A DNA stretch of 64,000 nucleotides from Kribbella sp. VKM Ac-2569 (lineage in GTDB: Bacteria; Actinomycetota; Actinomycetes; Propionibacteriales; Kribbellaceae): assembly GCF_004216905.1 (NCBI RefSeq), contig NZ_SGXJ01000002.1, positions 1,302,001-1,366,000 on the forward strand. Reading direction: 5' to 3'. Positions 50,791 through 58,185 of this stretch are shown piece by piece; the stretch's first letter is position 1, and every line of letters starts with the position of its first letter. The position numbers were made by a program, and so were the translations under genes. The notes beneath the pieces are model-generated. The model had not been told where the DNA came from. It made no database searches and was given only the letters and a program-made list of their open reading frames with translations.

Positions 50791-52235
50791 CGGTCGGCCT
50801 CCCGGAGCCGGCCCTTGGCGACCTTTCCGGTGACCGAGTGCGGCAGGTAGTCCGTCACCTCGATCTCGACCGGGCACTTGAACCGCGCCAGCCGGCCCTC
50901 GGCGTACTCCCGGACCGCGGTGATGTCGACCGATGCGTCCGGCAACGGCACCAGGAAGGCCTTGACGGCCTCGCCGGTCTCCTCGGACGGTACGCCGATG
51001 ACCGCGGCCTCCCGTACGCCGGGAGCGCCGACGAGCACGTCCTCCACTTCGCTCGGGAAGACGTTGAACCCGGACACGATGATCAGCTCCCGCAGCCGGT
51101 CGACCAGGAACAGGTCGCCGTCCGGGTCCAGGTACCCGACGTCACCGGTCCGGTACCAACCCTCCGCGTCGGGGCCGTCGACGGCGTCCGGCCAGTAGCC
51201 GGAGAAGAGATTGCCGCCGCGGATCAGGATCTCGCCGGGGTCGTCGCCCTCGACGTCCTCGCCCTGCTCGTCGGCGATCCGGATCTCGACGTTCGGCAGC
51301 GCGCGGCCGACCGAGCCGGGCTTCGGCTCGGCCTCGCCGAGGGTCGTGGTGACGCCCGGGGACGCCTCGGTCAGGCCATATCCCTGATGGACATGCAGCC
51401 CGGCGGCCTGCTCGAAGCGGTCCGCGAGCGCACGATCCAGCGTGGACGCGCCGGTCAGCACGACCTTGACGGTCTCGAGCGCCTCCTTCAGATCGGAGCG
51501 GGTCAGCAGCGCGTGCAGTGCGGGCGGAGCGAGCGGCAGCCGCGTCACGCCGTACTGACGGACCAGGGCGAGGGTCTCCTCGGGGTCGAAGCGCTGCTCG
51601 ACGACGAGCGCGGCACCGGTGGCGACCGCCCAGCCGAGGACCGCGTTCAGACCGAAGGCGTGGAACATCGGGAGCACCCCGAGCACGACGTCCTCGGGCC
51701 CCATCCGGTCCTCGCCGAGCTCGCTGAGGTTCCGTACATTCGCCGCGAGGGCGCGATGGGTGAGCATCGCGGCGCGCGGATCTCCACTGGTTCCGGACGT
51801 GTAGAGCAGCACCGCGAGCGTCTCGGGATCCTTCGACGGCGGTAACGGAGCGTCACCCTGGAGTTCGTCGGGCGCCACCGTACGGACGCCCTCGAACCGG
51901 TCCCCGAGCCCCGGTCCGGCGATCGCCAACCGGGCTCCGGAGTGCGCCGTGACGGCCGCCAGCTCGGGCTTGGTGAGCCCGGTGTTCAGCGGTACGGCGA
52001 CCAGCCCGGCGCGGAGAATGCCCAGGTAGGACGTGACGAACTCGATGCTGTTGGCAACCAGGAGCAGCACTCGGTACCCCGGCACCAGACCGGCTGCGGC
52101 GAGCCCCTGCGCGGTCCGGTCGACGGCCTGGTCGAGCTCGCTCCAGGTCAGCCGCCGATCCCCGTCGACCAGCGCCGGACGCTCGCCGTGCCGTTGCGCT
52201 GTGTCACGAAGAATGTCCGCGAAATTCACGTTCAC
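50787..52235 (-). CDS. AMP-dependent acyl-CoA synthetase/ligase
   Basis: A 482-residue member of the ANL superfamily that activates a carboxylic acid (probably a fatty acid) as acyl-AMP and then acyl-CoA. Core motifs: LLYTSGTSGDPRAAMLTH (P-loop), VHQGYGLTEASPGV, GWYRTGDVGYLDPDG, VDRLRELIIVSGFNVFPSEVE split as two family motifs, and the C-terminal lysine in LPHSVTGKVAKG. The length is slightly short for a long-chain ligase. Divergent from the bldN-like gene and coupled to the glutaredoxin-like gene. Confidence 0.92.
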   Translation of the reverse strand: MNVNFADILRDTAQRHGERPALVDGDRRLTWSELDQAVDRTAQGLAAAGLVPGYRVLLLVANSIEFVTSYLGILRAGLVAVPLNTGLTKPELAAVTAHSGARLAIAGPGLGDRFEGVRTVAPDELQGDAPLPPSKDPETLAVLLYTSGTSGDPRAAMLTHRALAANVRNLSELGEDRMGPEDVVLGVLPMFHAFGLNAVLGWAVATGAALVVEQRFDPEETLALVRQYGVTRLPLAPPALHALLTRSDLKEALETVKVVLTGASTLDRALADRFEQAAGLHVHQGYGLTEASPGVTTTLGEAEPKPGSVGRALPNVEIRIADEQGEDVEGDDPGEILIRGGNLFSGYWPDAVDGPDAEGWYRTGDVGYLDPDGDLFLVDRLRELIIVSGFNVFPSEVEDVLVGAPGVREAAVIGVPSEETGEAVKAFLVPLPDASVDITAVREYAEGRLARFKCPVEIEVTDYLPHSVTGKVAKGRLREADR

Positions 52236-52261
52236 CAGGCGAGTCTGTCACGGCCGGGATT

Positions 52262-52306
52262 CGCTCCGGGACCAACCGTCTTTCACAGAACGGTTGCAGC
52301 GGAGCG
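52262..52306. promoter_or_regulatory. Nested inverted repeat upstream of the acyl-CoA ligase
   Basis: CGCTCCG (52262-52268) pairs with CGGAGCG (52300-52306), and inside it AACCGT (52274-52279) pairs with ACGGTT (52290-52295) around a 10-nt loop. It starts 27 bp upstream of the ligase start on the minus strand. It may be an operator or a 5' leader hairpin. Confidence 0.45.
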
Positions 52307-52496
52307 TAACCACCGATATACAGGTGACTTCGCGAGCGCGCTTCTGCTGAACCTCACACTGCAGAAACCCGCCCGCGAGCGGGGACCTCATGCGCGATGC
52401 ACCACCCCCGACAGCAGGCTGCTCCGTACCGCGGACGCAGTCCGCTGGCGCATTCGTGACCATCGGACCGGACGGAAGGCGGCACGCCCCAGCCTG

Positions 52497-52535
52497 TTGA
52501 CAGCACGTATCTGAGCAGTAACGTTCAGTGCTGTC
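52497..52535 (+). promoter_or_regulatory. Promoter of the bldN-like gene inside an inverted repeat
   Basis: TTGACA (52497-52502), 16 bp, TAACGT (52519-52524) form a good promoter. GACAGCAC (52499-52506) and GTGCTGTC (52528-52535) are perfect inverted copies that flank it, so a regulator binding both arms would cover -35 and the start site. Confidence 0.5.
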
Positions 52536-52596
52536 CCAGTCGCTGTGGCCATTCGCGGATGTGTCGAACGACGTGTCAGTTGAACGGGGAGAAAAC

Positions 52597-53169
52597 TTGA
52601 CCACGCCGGAGCCAAGCCCGGACGGGATGAGACGTGCAGAGCTCGTCGATCGCGCCCAGGCCGGGGACGTCGGTGCCTTCGGTGAGCTGTACGACGAGTA
52701 CTCGCTCACCGTCTATCGCTACATCTACGCACGGGTGTCGTCCTCGGCACTCGCAGAAGACCTGACCAGCGAGACCTTCGTCCGGGCGCTCCGCGCGCTG
52801 GACTCGTTCCGTTGGCAGGGCCGGGACTTCGGCGCCTGGCTGGTGACGATCGCCCGGAACCTGATCACCGACCACTACAAGTCGGGCCGGGTCCGGCTCG
52901 AGGTGGTCACCGACGAGATCGAGACCCACGACCGGCAGACCGAAGGCCCGGAGATCGACGTGCTGGCCGCAGCCACCGCCGAGGTGCTCCGGGACGCGGT
53001 CGCCGGCCTGCCCGACGAGCAGCGCGACTGCCTGACGATGCGGTTCTTCGCCGGTCTGTCGATCGCCGAAACGGCCAAGGCGCTGGAGAAATCCGAGGGC
53101 GCCGTCAAGCAACTCCAACTAAGGGCCGTACGGCACTTGGCGAAGGTTATCCCCAAGGACTTGAGATGA
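52597..53169 (+). CDS. bldN: ECF RNA polymerase sigma factor, BldN-like
   Basis: A 190-residue extracytoplasmic-function sigma factor. Region 2 is about residues 20-85 (ELYDEYSLTVYRYIYARVSS; SETFVRALRALDSFRW; TIARNLITDHYKSGR); region 4 is about 125-185 (LPDEQRDCLTMRFFAGLSIA; SEGAVKQLQLRAVRHLAKV). The TTG at 52597 is chosen because GGGGAG lies 5-6 nt upstream and protein-like sequence starts there; ATG 52627 is the alternative. The neighbours (rsbN-like gene downstream, acyl-CoA ligase, glutaredoxin, rex, hemA on the other side) match the bldN locus of Streptomyces, where it drives chaplin and rodlin genes. The orthology is inferred from this context. Confidence 0.85.
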   Translation: MTTPEPSPDGMRRAELVDRAQAGDVGAFGELYDEYSLTVYRYIYARVSSSALAEDLTSETFVRALRALDSFRWQGRDFGAWLVTIARNLITDHYKSGRVRLEVVTDEIETHDRQTEGPEIDVLAAATAEVLRDAVAGLPDEQRDCLTMRFFAGLSIAETAKALEKSEGAVKQLQLRAVRHLAKVIPKDLR

Positions 53170-53192
53170 GGCGGATGACAACGAACGTCTTT

Positions 53193-53221
53193 CGTAACCC
53201 GTCAGGGAGTTACCTCGTTTG
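53193..53221 (+). promoter_or_regulatory. Putative sigma-BldN promoter of the rsbN-like gene
   Basis: CGTAAC (53193-53198), 17 bp, CGTTTG (53216-53221). This fits the sigma-BldN promoter pattern, and in Streptomyces rsbN is known to be transcribed by sigma-BldN. It would give a feedback loop: the sigma factor makes its own antagonist. Confidence 0.6.
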
Positions 53222-53275
53222 CCTGGTGAGGACCTGTCGGTGACCCCGACTGGCCATTGAGGAGAACGAGAACTC

Positions 53276-54496
53276 ATGAGTGACCTACACAGGGCTCGAG
53301 CGCGCGCGGAGGCATTCGCGCACGCCGTCGATCACGGGCCCCGTCACTCCACGCGACTGGGCGATGACCCCGAGTTACTGGAAGCTGTGGAGCTCGTCGG
53401 ACGGCTGAGGACCGCCGGCGCAGTTGCCCCGCGACCGGAGTTCAGTGCCGAGCTGCGGCACCGCCTGCTGGAGCAGGCGGCGGCGCGCGCGGCGACCACT
53501 GCGACTCCGTTGACGGTGCACACCGCACCAGACGACTCGGACGACCCGCCGGGTAGCGAGGACGTTGGCGCGTCCGTGACAGATATCCGTCGTCGCCAGG
53601 GCCGGAGAATCCGGCTCGTGGCCAGCACCGCCGCGCTGGTGCTGCTCGGAGGTGGCATCGGTTCCGCCGCCGCCGCTCAGCAGGCCATGCCCGGCACCTT
53701 GTACGGAATGAAGCGCAGCATCGAGAACGTGGCGACCAACGTCGGAGTCGGCGACGACTCCCGCGGCCGGCGCGATCTCGAGCACGCGATGACCCGATTG
53801 TCCGAAGTCCAGGAGCTGGCCGGCAACGGCGGCTCGGTGGGCACGATCAACGCGACACTGGACGACTTCTCGGCGCAGTCCCGCAAGGGCGTGTCCCGAT
53901 TGGTCGCGTCGTACCAGCAGGACAACGACGAGAGTTCGATCACCGCGATCACGGCGTTCATCACCAGCGCCCGCCAGGCTTTGGTCGAGCTCGCGCCGAA
54001 ACTCCCGCCGGAGTCGCTGAAGTCCGGGGTCGAGGCACTGGCCACGATCGAGCAGCTGGCGCAGCACACCTCGGCGGCATGCCCGAAGTGTGCGGCACCG
54101 AAGCCGTCGGGCTCGCCGAGCACCGGCACCAACAACAACCAGCCGAACCGCACCAGCCCCGGCACCGGCTCCGAGTCGAGCAACCCGGTCAAGGCGTCGT
54201 CGAGCCCCAAGGCATCGGCGACGACAGTTCCGACACCGGTCGACTCGACCAGCCTGCAGCCGACCACCGTGCCGACCAAGCTGCCGAACACCACCATCGT
54301 GGAGTCCACCGCTCCGCCGCCGACCAGCCTGAAGACGCCACCACTGCCGTCGTCGTCAAACTCGCCGATTGCGACGCCAACCGTGCTGCCTTCTACGCTG
54401 AACCCGACCACGCCGTCGTGGCCGTGGCCGTTCCCGACAACACCACTGATCAACCTGCCCGGAGTCATCCAAACCCTGCTCCCACCCTGGAAGTAG
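53276..54496 (+). CDS. rsbN: DUF5667 membrane protein, probable anti-sigma factor (RsbN-like)
   Basis: A 406-residue single-pass membrane protein. The cytoplasmic part (1-115) contains LVGRLRTAGAVAPRPEFSAE and ends in IRRRQGRR; it would bind the sigma factor. One helix follows (about 118-138, LVASTAALVLLGGGIGSAAA). The extracytoplasmic DUF5667 domain (about 140-270) has QQAMPGTLYGMKRSIENVAT; a long Ser/Thr/Pro-rich tail completes the protein. Two cysteines in SAACPKCAAP could be redox-active. No classical zinc-binding anti-sigma motif is seen. Its role as antagonist of the adjacent sigma factor is inferred from position and from Streptomyces RsbN. Confidence 0.78.
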   Translation: MSDLHRARARAEAFAHAVDHGPRHSTRLGDDPELLEAVELVGRLRTAGAVAPRPEFSAELRHRLLEQAAARAATTATPLTVHTAPDDSDDPPGSEDVGASVTDIRRRQGRRIRLVASTAALVLLGGGIGSAAAAQQAMPGTLYGMKRSIENVATNVGVGDDSRGRRDLEHAMTRLSEVQELAGNGGSVGTINATLDDFSAQSRKGVSRLVASYQQDNDESSITAITAFITSARQALVELAPKLPPESLKSGVEALATIEQLAQHTSAACPKCAAPKPSGSPSTGTNNNQPNRTSPGTGSESSNPVKASSSPKASATTVPTPVDSTSLQPTTVPTKLPNTTIVESTAPPPTSLKTPPLPSSSNSPIATPTVLPSTLNPTTPSWPWPFPTTPLINLPGVIQTLLPPWK

Positions 54497-54514
54497 ACGG
54501 AAACCCGAGCACCC

Positions 54515-54551
54515 GCAGCCCCCGGCACAACAACCACGTGCCGGGGGCTGC
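54515..54551. terminator. Bidirectional terminator
   Basis: GCAGCCCCCGGCAC (54515-54528) pairs perfectly with GTGCCGGGGGCTGC (54538-54551), 14 bp with a 9-nt loop, between convergent genes. Confidence 0.85.
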
Positions 54552-54578
54552 GTCGTCTGCTCTGCCGCGCCGGGCCTG

Positions 54579-55676
54579 TCAGAAGAAGACGCTGCGGCGT
54601 TGCATGAGGAGCGTGTAGAGGGTCTGCTGGATGGTTTCGCGGACCTGGTCGGTGACGTTGAAGACCAGCATCGGGTCGTCGGCGGCGCCGTCGGGGAAGT
54701 CGTCGGTGCGGATCGGTTCGCCGAACTCGATGAGCCACTTGGACGGCAGCGGGATCAGGCCGAGCGGGCCCAGCAGCGGGAAGAACGGCGTGATCGGGAT
54801 GTACGGGACGCCCAGCAACCGCGCCAGCGAGGCGATGTTGCCGACCAGCGGATAGATCTCTTCGGCGCCCACGATCGAGCACGGAACAATCGGTACGCCG
54901 GTCCGCATCGCCGCGCTGACGAACCCGCCGCGTCCGAAGCGCTGCAGCTTGTACCGCTCGGCGAACGGCTTCCCGAGCCCCTTGAAGCCTTCCGGCCAGA
55001 CACCGACCAGGTTCCCCTGCCGGAGCAGCCGCTCGGCGTCGTCGTTGTTCGCCAGTGTCGCGCCGCCCTTGCGGGACAGTTCGCCGACGAACGGCGTCTG
55101 GAACACCAGGTCCGCGGCGAGCGTGCGCAGCGGACGGCCGGTGTGGTCCGCGACGACCACCTGGGTGACGAGCCCGTCGAGCGGCATCGTGCCGGAGTGG
55201 TTCGCGACGATCAGTGCGCTGCCGTCGGACGGGATGTTCTCGATCCCGCGGACCTCGACGCGGAACCACTTCTCCACCATCGGACGCAGCATCGGCAGCA
55301 GCACCTGGTCGGTCAGGTCGGAGTCGTACCCGAACTCGTCGAGCTCGTACTCCCCGGTCAACCGCCGACGCAGGAACGCCAGCCACTCGGCGACCCGCCG
55401 CTCCCCGTCCTCCCCGAACAGCCCCCGCACCGCCTGCTCGAGCCCCGCGAAGTCAAAACCAGCAGGCGCCTCGGGCCCATCGACATCCGGTACGGCGCCA
55501 ACCGGCTCGACCGGCGTCTCGCCAGCGTCGGGCCGTTTGTCGACGCGAGCCTTCTTCTTCGTGCGGCCACCGGGTCCGGCGAGCGCACGCGCCGCGGCCG
55601 AGGGCGTCGTACGACGTCCGCTTCCCCGGCCCGGTCGGCCGCCGGAGCCGATCGGGATCACGTCCGCGTCAGCCAC
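54579..55676 (-). CDS. Lysophospholipid acyltransferase family protein (PlsC-like)
   Basis: A 365-residue acyltransferase. The first 75 residues are basic and low-complexity. The PlsC domain (about 115-330) has LIVANHSGTMPLDGLVTQV with the catalytic His-x4-Asp arrangement, LVGVWPEGFKGLGKPFAERY, and GVPIVPCSIVGAEE. It likely transfers an acyl chain to a lipid at the membrane face; the acceptor is unknown. The start overlaps the epimerase stop by 8 nt, so the two are coupled. Confidence 0.88.
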   Translation of the reverse strand: MADADVIPIGSGGRPGRGSGRRTTPSAAARALAGPGGRTKKKARVDKRPDAGETPVEPVGAVPDVDGPEAPAGFDFAGLEQAVRGLFGEDGERRVAEWLAFLRRRLTGEYELDEFGYDSDLTDQVLLPMLRPMVEKWFRVEVRGIENIPSDGSALIVANHSGTMPLDGLVTQVVVADHTGRPLRTLAADLVFQTPFVGELSRKGGATLANNDDAERLLRQGNLVGVWPEGFKGLGKPFAERYKLQRFGRGGFVSAAMRTGVPIVPCSIVGAEEIYPLVGNIASLARLLGVPYIPITPFFPLLGPLGLIPLPSKWLIEFGEPIRTDDFPDGAADDPMLVFNVTDQVRETIQQTLYTLLMQRRSVFF

Positions 55677-56676
55677 GCAGCGCCCCCAGGCCCGCGGTGA
55701 GCAAGCTGGAAACCCGGGTCATCGCGCCGGTCCCGAGCGATCGCCGGAAGTCGTCGAACGCCTCCGCGGTCGAGTACTTCGGCTCGAACCCGAACTCGGT
55801 CCGCATCCGCGTCGTGTCCACACCCCGCCCGTAGGTCAGGAAGGTGATCTGGTCAGGTGAGAAGTCCGCCAGCCGGGCTCGCCGTACGGCGGCCGCAGTG
55901 CTGGACGCGGTGAACGAAGGCAGCCGCAGAGTCGGCCGGCCGAGGCGCCGGATCGCCTGGGACAGCGAGAGCACGCCGTCACCGGCCAGGTTGAAGGTCC
56001 CGGGAAGATCGTTGACGGTCGCGTGGTGGATCGCCTCGACGCCGTCGTCCTCGTGCAGGAACTGCAGACGGGCGTCGTACCCGAACACTGTCGGTACGAC
56101 GGGCATCGCGAAGTAGCGCGTGATCGGGGAATCGGTCTTGGGGCCGATCCAGTTCGCCATCCGGAGCGTGCTGACGCAGACGTCGGGGCGGCGCCGCGCG
56201 AAACCTCGCACGTAACCCTCGACCTCGACCGCGTCCTTGCTCAGTCCGTGGTGATGGATCGCCCGCGGCGCCATCTCCTCGGTGAACATCGCCGGGTCCC
56301 GCGCGCCCGCGCCGTACACCGTGGTGGACGACTTCACCACCAGCTTGGCCACGCCGGGCGCCTTCTGGCAGGCAGCGAGCAGCTGCATGGTGCCGATGAC
56401 GTTGATTTCCTTCATCGACGACCGACCGCCGGCGCTGCCGGGCGTGGCCACGACGCCGGTGTGAACGACCGTGTCCACGTCCTCGGCAGCGATCACCTTG
56501 GCGATCACCGGGTTACGAATATCCGCCCGGACGAACCGGACCCGCCCCAGCTCCGCGCGCGGCGGAACCACGTCGACACCGAGAACAGTGCCGATCGACG
56601 GGTCGTCAGCCAGTCTGCGGGCACAGCGAGCACCGGCGTCCCGCGAGACGCCGGTCACCATCACTACCTGTGCCAC
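55669..56676 (-). CDS. NAD-dependent epimerase/dehydratase family protein (extended SDR)
   Basis: A 335-residue Rossmann-fold protein. The start is GTG 56676 (GGGGG 7 nt upstream; TTG 56682 is too close to that site). The cofactor motif is VVMVTGVSRDAGARCARRL, a variant TGxxxxxG; FVRADIRNPVIAKVI and KSSTTVYGAGARDP follow. The catalytic Tyr-x3-Lys of the family is not evident: the region reads IHHHGLSKDAVEVEGYVRGF. It may bind a nucleotide sugar or lipid without the standard chemistry. Coupled to the acyltransferase. Confidence 0.82.
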   Translation of the reverse strand: MAQVVMVTGVSRDAGARCARRLADDPSIGTVLGVDVVPPRAELGRVRFVRADIRNPVIAKVIAAEDVDTVVHTGVVATPGSAGGRSSMKEINVIGTMQLLAACQKAPGVAKLVVKSSTTVYGAGARDPAMFTEEMAPRAIHHHGLSKDAVEVEGYVRGFARRRPDVCVSTLRMANWIGPKTDSPITRYFAMPVVPTVFGYDARLQFLHEDDGVEAIHHATVNDLPGTFNLAGDGVLSLSQAIRRLGRPTLRLPSFTASSTAAAVRRARLADFSPDQITFLTYGRGVDTTRMRTEFGFEPKYSTAEAFDDFRRSLGTGAMTRVSSLLTAGLGALRG

Positions 56677-56713
56677 GAGCAACCCCCAGCCGGACCGGGC
56701 GCGGCAGAACGGA

Positions 56714-56815
56714 CTACTTGCCGAGCTTGCGGCGCTGCACCCGCGTCTTCTTCAGCAGCTTGCGGTGCTTCTTCTTCGCCATACGCTTGCGGCGCTTCTT
56801 GATTACGGAACCCAC
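56714..56815 (-). CDS. bS22-like / AURKAIP1-COX24 domain small basic protein
   Basis: A 33-residue protein read from GTG 56815: [20 protein letters not shown] and then a further basic stretch ending RVQRRKLGK. This lysine/arginine-rich sequence is the AURKAIP1/COX24 family, whose mycobacterial member is ribosomal protein bS22. It should sit in the small ribosomal subunit. It is too short for most gene callers. Possible ribosome site GGATGGT upstream; the next gene on the strand is the epimerase, 38 nt away. Confidence 0.88.
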   Translation of the reverse strand: MGSVIKKRRKRMAKKKHRKLLKKTRVQRRKLGK

Positions 56816-56925
56816 GTCTGACCATCCAAACTCAAAGAGAACGTCGGCAAAGCTTACCCGTAGGTCACTGTCCCGACCTAAAGGAGGCTGCACCAGTAGA
56901 CTGGGACCCTACCTGGGGAGGCTGA

Positions 56926-57588
56926 ATGCGGGCTCGGTACGACGGTCTGGCGGAGTGGTACGACGAACGCTTCGTGGTCGGTTCGGATGATCATCAACCG
57001 GGTCTGCTGGAGCTGCTGGGCCCCGGATCCGGGCCGTGTCTGGACATCGGCTGCGGTACCGGGCGGAACTTCGAGACCATCCGGGCCAGCGGGCGCAGCG
57101 TCGTCGGGCTGGACTTCTCGGGCGATCAGCTCCGGCTCGCCCGGACCCGGACCGACAGTCCGCTGATGATCGGCGACGCCGCGGCGCTGCCGTTCCCGGA
57201 CGAGTCGTTCGACACCGCGATCACGCTGTGGATCTCCACCGATGTGGACGACTTCGGCGCGGTCCTGCTCGAGGCAGCCCGGGTACTGCGTCCCGGCGGG
57301 GTGCTCGTCGCCTACGGCGTACACCCCTGCTTCAACGGACCGCATGTCCTGTACGCCGACGACGGTACGCGGGTCGTGCATCCGACGTACCGCCAATCCG
57401 GTTGGCACGAGGCCTCGCCCTGGTGGAGCGACGAGGGAATCCGGCGCCGGATCGGCATGCGGCACGTCCCGCTCCCCGAGTACCTGAACGCGATCATCGC
57501 AAGCGGCCTGACCATCGACCGCTTCGAGGAGCCCGCCGGCCAGGACATCCCGCACTCACTGGCGGTCCGGGCGCGCAAAGCGGCCTGA
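56926..57588 (+). CDS. Class I SAM-dependent methyltransferase
   Basis: A 220-residue methyltransferase. SAM-binding motif I is CLDIGCGTGRNFETIRASG; motif II VVGLDFSGDQLRLAR; motif for post-I acidic contact MIGDAAALPFPDESFD; and VLRPGGVLVAYGVHP. The substrate is not evident. GGGGAGG lies 4 nt before the ATG, and TAGACT about 26 nt upstream could be its -10. Monocistronic; a small hairpin (57583-57596) covers its stop. Confidence 0.9.
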   Translation: MRARYDGLAEWYDERFVVGSDDHQPGLLELLGPGSGPCLDIGCGTGRNFETIRASGRSVVGLDFSGDQLRLARTRTDSPLMIGDAAALPFPDESFDTAITLWISTDVDDFGAVLLEAARVLRPGGVLVAYGVHPCFNGPHVLYADDGTRVVHPTYRQSGWHEASPWWSDEGIRRRIGMRHVPLPEYLNAIIASGLTIDRFEEPAGQDIPHSLAVRARKAA

Positions 57589-57590
57589 AG

Positions 57591-57695
57591 TCAGGCGAGG
57601 TGTTCCCAGGTGAACAGCGTCAGCTCGCGCCCTTTGTCCACCACCTGCTCCAGCGGCAGCTCGGTCAGCCGATAGCCAACTGCCCAGGATCTCAG
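57591..57695 (-). pseudogene. Possible C-terminal gene remnant
   Basis: A 34-codon frame ending in TGA at 57591 reads LRSWAVGYRLTELPLEQVVD and continues KGRELTLFTWEHLA. The codons are strongly GC-biased at position three and the sequence looks like genuine protein, but there is no start codon or ribosome site; the upstream DNA belongs to the small secreted protein in another frame. I read it as the end of a gene whose 5' part was lost. Low confidence. Confidence 0.3.
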
Positions 57696-57865
57696 GCGGC
57701 CTTGCGGACGGCGACCGGGACGACTGGCTTGGTGAGGACGGCGAGGTGAGGGGTGGCGGTCTTCGTGGTGGTGCTCGCGTAGGCGGCAGGGGTGAACGCG
57801 ACGGCGGCGAGCCCCAGGGTCGCGATGGTGCCTATGGCAACGGTCTTGACGATTCGGATCGGCAT
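57692..57865 (-). CDS. Small secreted protein
   Basis: A 57-residue protein with no known family. AAGGAGG lies 7 nt before the ATG at 57865, a very strong ribosome site. MPIRIVKTVAIGTIATLGLA followed by AVAFTPAAYA is a complete Sec signal peptide with an Ala-x-Ala cleavage site, leaving a mature peptide of about 27 residues ending in VVPVAVRKAA. A signalling or surface role can only be guessed. Confidence 0.7.
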   Translation of the reverse strand: MPIRIVKTVAIGTIATLGLAAVAFTPAAYASTTTKTATPHLAVLTKPVVPVAVRKAA

Positions 57866-57969
57866 CGGGAAGCCTCCTTCAGGTTGGTGATTCCATCCTG
57901 ATCGCACGGTCTGCGACGGTCCTGCCAGATTCCTGGGAGCCGGCTGGGAGTGCGAGGTAGCTTGGAGAA

Positions 57970-58185
57970 ATGGCCTACCTGGTGTTTCTCGCTGGACTCG
58001 CCGTGGTGCTCGCGGGGCTGACCTGGTTCGCCTCCTGGGCAAAGCGCCACGGGCGCGGGTCCGGGGTGGCGGGCGCGATCGCAGCGCACGACGAGGCGTA
58101 CCGGACGACGGCGCACCAGTCGCACTACGAGCTGCGGCAGCAGGCCGATCGGAAGTCCGAGAGCGGTTCTCCGGACGACCTTTAA
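57970..58185 (+). CDS. Small single-TM membrane protein
   Basis: A 71-residue protein: one N-terminal membrane helix (MAYLVFLAGLAVVLAGLTWF), then a charged, glutamine-rich cytoplasmic tail ending KSESGSPDDL. GGAG precedes the ATG by about 3-5 nt. No family recognised. Its stop codon overlaps the stop of the convergent SARP gene (TTAA). Confidence 0.65.
   Translation: MAYLVFLAGLAVVLAGLTWFASWAKRHGRGSGVAGAIAAHDEAYRTTAHQSHYELRQQADRKSESGSPDDL

Larger units (their letters stand above)
52236..52596. promoter_or_regulatory. Divergent region acyl-CoA ligase / bldN-like gene
   Basis: About 360 bp without a gene. It contains a long nested inverted repeat at 52262-52306 near the ligase and a promoter inside an inverted repeat at 52497-52535 near the sigma factor gene; both are annotated. 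No small gene with a ribosome site was found in between. Confidence 0.6.
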
